Source: Canna indica
Taxonomy: Eukaryota > Streptophyta > Magnoliopsida > Zingiberales > Cannaceae
Reading direction: 5' to 3'
NCBI GenBank assembly: GCA_034359265.1
Contig: CP136892.1
Span: 11,208,501 to 11,272,500 of the forward strand
Length of the DNA: 64,000 bases
The notes under the pieces were generated by a model. It was not told the origin of the DNA. It was given only the letters and a program-made list of their open reading frames with translations, and did not search any database. A program made the position numbers and the translations under genes. Positions 57,842 to 64,000 of this stretch are shown here, one piece after another; position 1 is the stretch's first letter; every line of letters starts with the position of its first letter.

Positions 57842-58170
57842 GGCGTTGCTGATGCCGTTGCTGAGCCGTTGCTGAACATCATCAGCAACGGCTGGCGCCG
57901 TTGCAATGCAGCCGTGGCAGAAAATCGCGTTGCTGATAACTTAGCAACGGATCAGCAACGGCCGCTCGGGCCGTTGCTAAAAATATTATCAGCAACAGTT
58001 TTGCCACGGACGCGGAGCCGTTGCTGATAACATTAATAGCAACGGCCGGTGAGCCCGTAGCAACGCTGTTAGTAAAAGCCTGTTGCTAAGCCGTTGCTGT
58101 AGGTCATCAGCAACGGCTTTCGATAAACTTTTAGCAACGGCTTTCCCACGGATGGCCGTGGGAAAGCCGT
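57842..58170. repeat. Left subterminal repeats of the CACTA element
   Basis: More than a dozen CAGCAACGG or CCGTTGCTG motifs in both directions within about 330 bp. In En/Spm elements such motifs are bound by the TNPA-type protein. Confidence 0.8.
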
Positions 58171-58446
58171 TGCTGATGATGTGAACCTGGTAACGAAAAA
58201 ATTTCAAATTTCAAATTTCCATCGATACATTATCTGATACATAACTCACACACCCATACACTCATACACACATTCATTCACACATCACAAATATACCAAG
58301 ATATACATCAAAATAATTATATTTATATTGATAATTATCCACAATAGTATAAAAACTATTCAAATGCAAAATTGAAGTATCAATATCCAAACAAAATAAA
58401 TTAAACAAGTCTAATATCTCAGTAACAAAGTCAATATAAAAAAATC

Positions 58447-59962
58447 TCACGATGACGATGGAGGATGGCCCGGATCATATGGTGGGGTCTGGAGTGCTTG
58501 AGTGTACACCGGCGTGGACTGACTCGAGGACGATGGATGAGATGATGCCGAATAGATGCCTGCTTCGGGATGACCTGACATGTTGTGTAGCATAGCATGC
58601 ATCTCCGCCATCATCTGACTCTGACGTGCGACCGTCTCCTCTAGAGTCCTTATTCTGCTACTATGATCATAACTGGATCTAGAGGTGGACGGACGCTCAC
58701 CAGCGACCGGAGGGGTCGGTGCCCCAAGTGGCCCTAGTACGGCTCGCGCATGACCACTATCTGCAAAGTCATATACGCGGCCATGGTCCCAACCACCTGC
58801 GGCCTCGACCCACGTTGCTGCGTCAAAGTCCTCGGGGGTGCCCCCGCGCTGCACCACCGTCTAGCTGTAGGTCTCCTACTCGAGTTTGATTTTTTGTTTA
58901 ATATTTATCATAAAACTTAAATTATAAATATATAATGAATAATTTAAACAAATATATAGTTACCATAATGTATGCAGCGCGGTTGTCGATGTACTCCCCT
59001 GTCCCATGTGCTCGACGGTGAGTCCGCTCAAACACCGCCATCGGGGAGGGTCGCTGGACAGTCCCGTCATCCGACACCGTCGTCTACATTTACAAAACAA
59101 ATACATTAATTAGTACACATACTAACAAATAAAATATATAATTAAAAGGTATACTTACCATACGGTTCGCGTGCACTGCAAATGCAACAGAGCCGCCGAT
59201 GTGACGCGCTGCTCCCCCCGACATGCGATTTCTAGCCGCATTCCGAGAAACCTCATTCCATTGATCCGTCAACCATATTCCCACGAGCTGGTCTCATATA
59301 TCCGGAGTAATCCAATCAGGGCCGTATCCCCGAGTCTCCGCGATATTAGTAGTCCCAGCTCGTGCCATCGCCTGGGACCGGGCCTGCCCTAGCTGCCCGT
59401 TGTACCTTGCCTGGGAAATAGCCTCCCAGGCAGCGTAAATGAAGGGCCTTTGGTGCTCAGCCCATGTATAGCGAGCTAACATAATAATAATATCAGTACC
59501 AATATTAATCATCATGCATGTAAAAATAATAATAATATGTGCCTCAAACTCGCGCCATAACATGTCGACGTGCTCGCTAGGCACGTGAGACCACGTAGGC
59601 CATGCCCCGTGCATGTATCGTCGAATAGTAGAAGAAATGCTCCTCAGCACTTCTTCTTGCTCGAACCTGCACAACAAAAATAAATTTTAATATTATATTA
59701 TTATATAATGAATTTGTAATGATTCATAATTCATGATATATTACCGCTCCCCAATCACGCTAATAAATCTACGTGACTCTGTGGCTGGTGGAGGCTGCCA
59801 CCTGTTCGACCCGCGTGGCCGCCTGCGTCTGGATGTACTAGCCTCGGCAGTATCATCGGCATGAGGATCAGCAACAGGAGGATCAGCAGCATGAGTAAGT
59901 GTAGGAGTCTCACCAATCGGAGACTCCGAAGCTCTCCTGCGACGATAACCACGACCAGACAT
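58447..59962 (-). pseudogene. CACTA accessory transposase gene (plant transposase, Ptta/En/Spm type), several exons
   Basis: Coding pieces in minus-strand order: 59962-59741 (MSGRGYRRRRASESPIGE, Arg-rich), 59677-59530 and 59476-59294 (WREFEA, then YTWAEHQRPFIYAAWEAISQ), 59284-59165 (GIWLTDQWNEVSRNAARNRM and GGSVAFAVHANRM), about 59085-58965 (MAVFERTHRRAHGTGEYIDN) and 58857-58447 (GGWDHGRVYDFADSG, then a coiled-coil segment IRTLEETVARQSQMMAEMHA). The central pieces resemble the domain seen in the second, TNPA-position gene of plant CACTA elements. Stops do not abound in the exons, and an intact spliced product is conceivable, but I cannot verify the splice sites, so the status is open. Confidence 0.65.
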
Positions 59963-60037
59963 ATCTGTCGAATAGACATATAATCAGATTATTGTATAAA
60001 TAGTAGAGATATATTTAATAAAATATATACTTTACAA

Positions 60038-60990
60038 TTATTCCTCATCATCTGAATAATAGTCTTCGAATTCTTCCTCTTCTTCCTCTTCTTCCTCTTC
60101 TTCATCTTCTTCATCTCCAGCTTCCTCAATTTCACGATCGTCATCATCAGCATATTCAACTTCTAATTGAATTGACGTTGTGTCTGCATCCTCGAGTATT
60201 GGAATAATACGATCTACAGCAGGAGGATCATCTTCTTGATAGAAACCATGTGTCATATCAGGTATCAGCTCATTTTCTCCTACTATCGGATCAATTTTTC
60301 CTCTACCTTTTGTCTTACAGACTACACGCCAATCTAATCTATCTTTATTTCGAGCCGGATACTTCGCGTAATATACTTGTTCGGCTTGTGATGCCAATAT
60401 AAAAGGCTCATTTGCTGCCAATTTAGATTTGTAATTGACCTCAACAAGTTTGTATTTTGGATGAACTTTCATGCCCCTTTCTGTTGTATCGAACCAATGA
60501 CATCTAAATAGAATAACTGATTTCAAGCCGAAGTAGTGCAACTCTATCACTTCTTCCACCAGTTCATAAAAATCCATATCACATTCAACATAGGTTGTCC
60601 CTTTCACACAGACCCTATCATTCATCGTCTTCTTTGTAAATGCATATTCAACCGTGTGAAATTTATACCCATTAACAAAATATCCGCTATAGCACGACAC
60701 AAGTCGCGACGGTCCACTAACAAACTCAAATATTCTTTCATCTATTTCAGCTCTGTGATCTTTGCTGTAAGTCTGAATCCAAGTAGGAAAATCACGATTC
60801 CGTAATCTCTCCAATTCTTCATTGTTGTGAATAGAGTATTTTTACACCATCTCAATATCAAATATTTCAATGAATTGTTCAATCTCTGGACAATTGAGTA
60901 ATATATACAAGTGTGCCAAATGATACTCTACTTCCAATCAGGGATAATTCAAGAATTGTACATCGTATGAAAGATCATCTACTTCTTTTA
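60038..60990 (-). pseudogene. C-terminal remnant of a TNP2-type CACTA transposase
   Basis: Readable from about 60990 (VEYHLAHLYILLNCPEIEQF), a stop at about 60842, then an open part to 60038 with FPTWIQTYSKD, SCYSGYFVNGYKFHT, SVILFRCHWFDTTERGMKVH, KYKLVEVNYKSKLAANEPFI and ASQAEQVYYAKYP, ending in a Glu-rich acidic tail. This is the conserved C-terminal region of plant TNP2 proteins (known as DUF4216). The upstream catalytic domain is not found, so it cannot act as a transposase. Confidence 0.8.
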
Positions 60991-61109
60991 CACGAACATA
61001 CAATCCCCGAACGGATCTAAGGTTTTGCTAAATTATATCTGACTCGTCGATGTGTACGTGAAACATATCAACTCGTCGGATGGATGATTATTTTCTAAAT
61101 GTTTCGAGA

Positions 61110-61345
61110 CAGTTCGAGTCCATATTGGACAATTCCAACACGAGTCCAAATTAGACGATTCCGGTAAGAGTCCGAAGTGGACGACTTCGGCGCGCATCCG
61201 AAGTGGACGATTCCAGCGCGCATTCGAAGTGGACGATTCTGGCGCGTGTCTGAAGTGGACGATTTCAGCGCGCGTCCGAAGTGGACGATTCCGGAGCGCG
61301 TCCGAAGTGGACGATTCCGGCACAATGCCGAAGTGGACAATTCTG
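61110..61345. repeat. Tandem repeat of 27-29 bp, about eight copies
   Basis: Units of the type TCCGAAGTGGACGATTCCGG follow each other from about 61135 to 61345, with GC variation in between. They generate repetitive open frames on both strands that are not genes. The array lies in the CACTA element upstream of its transposase remnant. Confidence 0.85.
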
Positions 61346-61396
61346 AAATTAATCTAAACCCTAAAAATTAATCTAACAAATTAAACAATTAATCTA

Positions 61397-61420
61397 AATA
61401 ATTAATTAATTAATTAATTA
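61397..61420. repeat. TTAA microsatellite
   Basis: A short run of ATTA repeats (AATTAATTAATTAATTAAT) between the tandem array and a GC-rich segment. Confidence 0.85.
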
Positions 61421-61459
61421 ACATATAAATAAAAAATAAAAAAAATTAATCTACTCTTT

Positions 61460-61774
61460 CCGGCGCCAGCGTACAGTGTCCGGACAGTGTGTCCGGACAC
61501 TGTACAAGATTCGGCGGCGGCCATCGGTCGATCGTCGCCGGCTGAAACCCTAAAAATAGGGTTTCAGTCGGATTTCCCGCCGGCCGCAACGGGAATAGAC
61601 GGTCGGGCGGCGATGAATACCTGAAATCGGCGGTCGAGGACGACGGACGGCAGCGTCGGCAGCGGCAGCTCGGCGTCGTCGGCGTCGGCAGCGGCGGCGA
61701 GAGGCGGGAGGAGGAGGCGGCGGCGGCAGCAGCGGGAGGAAGAAGAGTCGGGCGCGATCTGCGACCTATATAAA
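61460..61774 (-). other. GC-rich segment in the CACTA element, possible promoter or leader
   Basis: GC-rich, with repeated CGGCGGC and GTCGGCAGCGGC and a duplicated TGTCCGGACA motif at about 61477-61500. Frames are low in complexity. From its position upstream of the minus-strand genes it may be their promoter and leader. Confidence 0.4.
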
Positions 61775-62020
61775 CTTATCAGCAACGGCTCACTCGCCCG
61801 TTAGAAAGCCGTTGCTAATAAGTTATCATCAGCAACGGCTCACTTGTCCGTTAGAAAGTCGTTGCTGATAATTATTAAAATCATCAGCAATGGCTCGCAT
61901 GTCCGTTAGAAAGCCGTTGCAGATACATCATATCTGCAACGGCTTGAGCGGCCGTAAGAATGCCGTTGCAAATAGCAACGGCTAGAGCGGCCGTTGCTGA
62001 TAGCCGTTGCTGAAGACTCA
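61775..62020. repeat. Right subterminal repeats of the CACTA element
   Basis: Repeats of ATCAGCAACGGCTCA and GAAAGCCGTTGCTGATAA, about ten motifs in both directions. They mirror 57842-58170. Confidence 0.8.
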
Positions 62021-62189
62021 ATTTCTAGTAGTGGAAACCGATGGACTTTTTAAACCGTGGACCGAACCCGAATCCGAAAATTGAATTTTTCAAAAATATA
62101 ATCCAAAACCAAAAAAACCGGTTCGATTTCGGACCGATTTTTTGGTTAACCGAAAAATTAGTTTTTTTTCTCACCCCTACATAAGACAT

Positions 62190-62639
62190 CAACATACTTA
62201 TTCCAATTTTGACTAAAAAAGTCACATAAGAACATTTCTTCTCATTCACAGGCCGTCAATAATTACATCCACCTACCGCCGATTGAGGATGGGGAGAGGC
62301 CGACTCGCCGTTGAATGAATGCGCAGTTCAACCGTTGAAGATGGAATCACCGGTGAATGAGAGAGAAGACTGAAGAGCGGGAGCCGACTCGCTTGTGAGC
62401 GAGAGAGTGAGGTCGTGCAGTGGACTCGGGACGGTGGAGGCCGGCAACATCGAGTAGGATGGTTGTCGTGCGGCGGCGTGCAGGAGAACAAGAGAGGAGA
62501 AGGGTGCAACTGTGAGAAGTGGGAAATGGGAATGGGTGAATGGAATGTGACGGCGGGAAAGTAGAAACTTAGGGTTTCTAAGTTTTTAGATATATTTTTA
62601 AAAGTTATTTTCATTTATAAATTATTATTTAATATAATA
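62190..62639. other. Unassigned sequence between repeat fragments
   Basis: A GC-richer stretch (62270-62570) with a minus-strand open frame of 113 codons, rich in Ser, Pro and His, of low-complexity type. I do not recognise it. It may belong to a hAT-like element. Confidence 0.4.
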
Positions 62640-62829
62640 TATTATATATATTAAAAAATATGTTGAACCGGTCGGTTAACCGAAACTGGTGGACTTTTAA
62701 ACCGCGGATCGAACCCAAAACCGAAAACCGATTTTTTCAAAAAGAAAACCCAAAATCGATCAAATCAGTTCGGTTTCGGACAGGTTTTCTAGTTAACCGA
62801 AAAATCGGTTTTTTTTCTCACCCCTAACA
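62640..62829. repeat. 3' fragment of a hAT-like element
   Basis: Aligns with 62037-62179; ends TTTTTTTTCTCACCCCTAA. The 5' end is not found directly to the left. Confidence 0.5.
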
Positions 62830-62945
62830 TAGATAGCACCGAGATCATAAGAGTTTGAGGCTTTGATATTTACTTTGGGGAAGCCATTCCTTAGTGTTGT
62901 GATGTGTTTCAAACAAATTATGTGCAGGAAAGGTTATGTGATAGA

Positions 62946-63165
62946 AATAAGTTAAAGATCGATTTTTAAAAAAAATTGGAAACTCTTAACCCATCCATAT
63001 TTGACTCAGGAGATTATAAAATTTTTTATTTTTATAAATTTGTACTATAACTCAAAATTTGGATTTTGATCCTTATGGATTTTGATTTTTCAAATATTTA
63101 ATTGAATTCAAATGGGGGTATTTCCTTATTTACATTTATGTTTTAAAGTTAATGAAGACTAAAAA
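62946..63165 (+). repeat. Sirevirus-type LTR fragment
   Basis: Aligns with about 3785-3985 of solo LTR 1, including the TTGATCCTTATGG and GAATTCAAATGGGGGTA region. The rest of the LTR is absent. Confidence 0.65.
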
Positions 63166-64000
63166 TAAAGAATTAATTACTAAATATATCCCGACTTTTG
63201 AGGTGTTTCCCAAATCTATCCCCACTTTTTAATTTTCCAAATTCAATACATCTATCTATTTGTAACAAATCTATCACACCGTTAACGAGACGTCACAACA
63301 ACCGTTTGGATGTTGACGTGGGCACGCTGACGTGGATCAAGAGCCCAGTCAGCATCCAAAAATATTAATAAAATATTAAGTTGAAAAATACCCAATCAGC
63401 ATCCCCACTTTTTTAAACTAATTTTTTTGTGGGCCCCACCCAATCCAATCAGCAAATCTTTTACCCAAACCCTAACTTTAATTAACAAATCTAAACCCCA
63501 CCCAACAAAATCCAAATCCCACTTTTCTGGTTATCGCCTCTTCATCCCCAACAAAATCTGGATCACAGCTCCGTTCTTGTCCACCGGAAGGAATCTCGAC
63601 ATTCTTCGCCGGCTTCCTTCATCGCACAGCTGTCTCTAGTTCGCCGTGAGAATAAGCATCATCCTCGACTTTTATCGAAGCAGCTCACACTAACTCGACT
63701 CACATCGCCTCCCTGCAATCAGCGACCACCAATGCGAAGTGTTCCAACGTCACCGATTAACTCCCTATTACAAAATGTTAGTAATTTTCTTTCCATCTGA
63801 GGTGTTTGATTTGAAAAGATGGAACCCTAGATTCATTCACCAAAACTAGGGTTAATCATGCATCCTATTTTCAGGTTCATGCTTTCGATTTTCATTTCCA
63901 TCCCATGTTTTTTATTGGATTTGAATGTGTATTATCCCCCACAGTGTTCATGTTTCTGGGACCTACACGTTTGTAGAGGGATCGATTGCTGGGGAGCTCT
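63166..64000. other. Unassigned sequence at the right window edge
   Basis: 63200-63420 reads like non-coding repeat sequence with CCAAATCTATCCCCACTTTT. 63427-63640 has a short open frame rich in Pro and Ser that I do not recognise. The CT-rich sequence to 63760 could be the leader of a gene that continues beyond the window. I cannot support a call. Confidence 0.35.

Larger units (their letters stand above)
57826..62033. mobile_element. CACTA (En/Spm) element with clean ends (TSD GAA)
   Basis: The left end is CACTACTAGAAAAATGGG and the right end, on the minus strand, CACTACTAGAAATTGAG. GAA is duplicated at 57823-57825 and 62034-62036. Both ends carry many copies of AGCAACGGC in both directions (57842-58170 and 61775-62015). 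The two interior genes, on the minus strand, are remains of the usual CACTA pair; the catalytic part of the TNP2-type transposase is missing, so the element needs help to move, although its ends look usable. Confidence 0.92.
57591..62179. mobile_element. Small hAT-like element, split by a CACTA insertion
   Basis: The left end reads TAGGGGTGAGCATGG and the right end (minus strand) TAGGGGTGAGAAAA. The element proper is 57591-57825 plus 62037-62179, rich in ACCGGTTAATCGGT and AACCGAAAA motifs in inverted positions. No convincing target duplication was found, so superfamily is uncertain. A partial second copy is at 62640-62829. Confidence 0.5.

Noticed and set aside
61033..61371. Open frames on both strands with repetitive peptides
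   Set aside because: They are translations of the 27-29 bp tandem array in the CACTA element.
63427..63639. A gene start at the right edge
   Set aside because: The short frame is Pro/Ser-rich without recognisable family; the rest lies outside the window, so it is left unassigned.

Overview
This window is nuclear DNA from a flowering plant. The evidence is Ty1/copia elements primed by initiator tRNA-Met, Sirevirus-type and Tat-type retrotransposons, CACTA and hAT-like DNA transposons, a coiled-coil NLR resistance-type gene, a fragment of plant mitochondrial rps3, and plant protein phosphatase 2A exons with their introns. I cannot name the species. Almost everything is transposable-element sequence, most of it broken and nested. 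The only gene that looks intact is one NLR on the minus strand (49806-52430).

Layout. 1-1632: end of a copia LTR plus its unusually long leader. 1633-12295: a decayed Tat-like Ty3/gypsy element (plus strand) interrupted by two Sirevirus-type solo LTRs (3378-5193, target duplication GCCTT; 8639-11492, GGCAA). The second solo LTR carries a mitochondrial rps3 fragment. 12296-19440: a second copia element of the same family as the first (plus strand). Its LTR is split by an oppositely oriented solo LTR of its own family (13343-15388, CTATT). 19446-41105: a large Sirevirus-like element (plus strand) of which RT/RNase H, a downstream env-position ORF, a polypurine tract and the 3' LTR remain. It is interrupted by a 2.8-kb solo LTR (19777-22594, ATATT), by a 6.9-kb CACTA-like element carrying host gene fragments (23632-30532), and by a second, structurally complete Sirevirus on the minus strand (32569-40342, AGATT). 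41106-46628: a minus-strand copia element of the same family, inserted into a minus-strand gypsy remnant (46634-48725).

The right part is less crowded. A Sirevirus LTR fragment (49283-49760) abuts the NLR gene. Upstream of the NLR lie two foldback structures (52965-53600 and 53766-55563); the second contains tRNA-Tyr-like sequences. After an AT-rich gap comes a hAT-like element (57591-62179), itself split by a CACTA element with clean ends (57826-62033, CACTACTAGAAA, GAA duplication) that holds two decayed transposase genes. The window ends in more repeat fragments and an unassigned 0.8 kb.

The most interesting points are: the gene-capturing CACTA-like element with at least six recognisable PP2A B55 exons and an antisense fragment of an unidentified gene; the NLR with non-canonical residues in two nucleotide-switch motifs (LLLDN and MHP); mitochondrial DNA inside a solo LTR; and tRNA-Tyr-like copies in a long foldback. 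Host gene function in the window rests on the NLR alone; the other coding regions are remnants of mobile elements or captured gene pieces.
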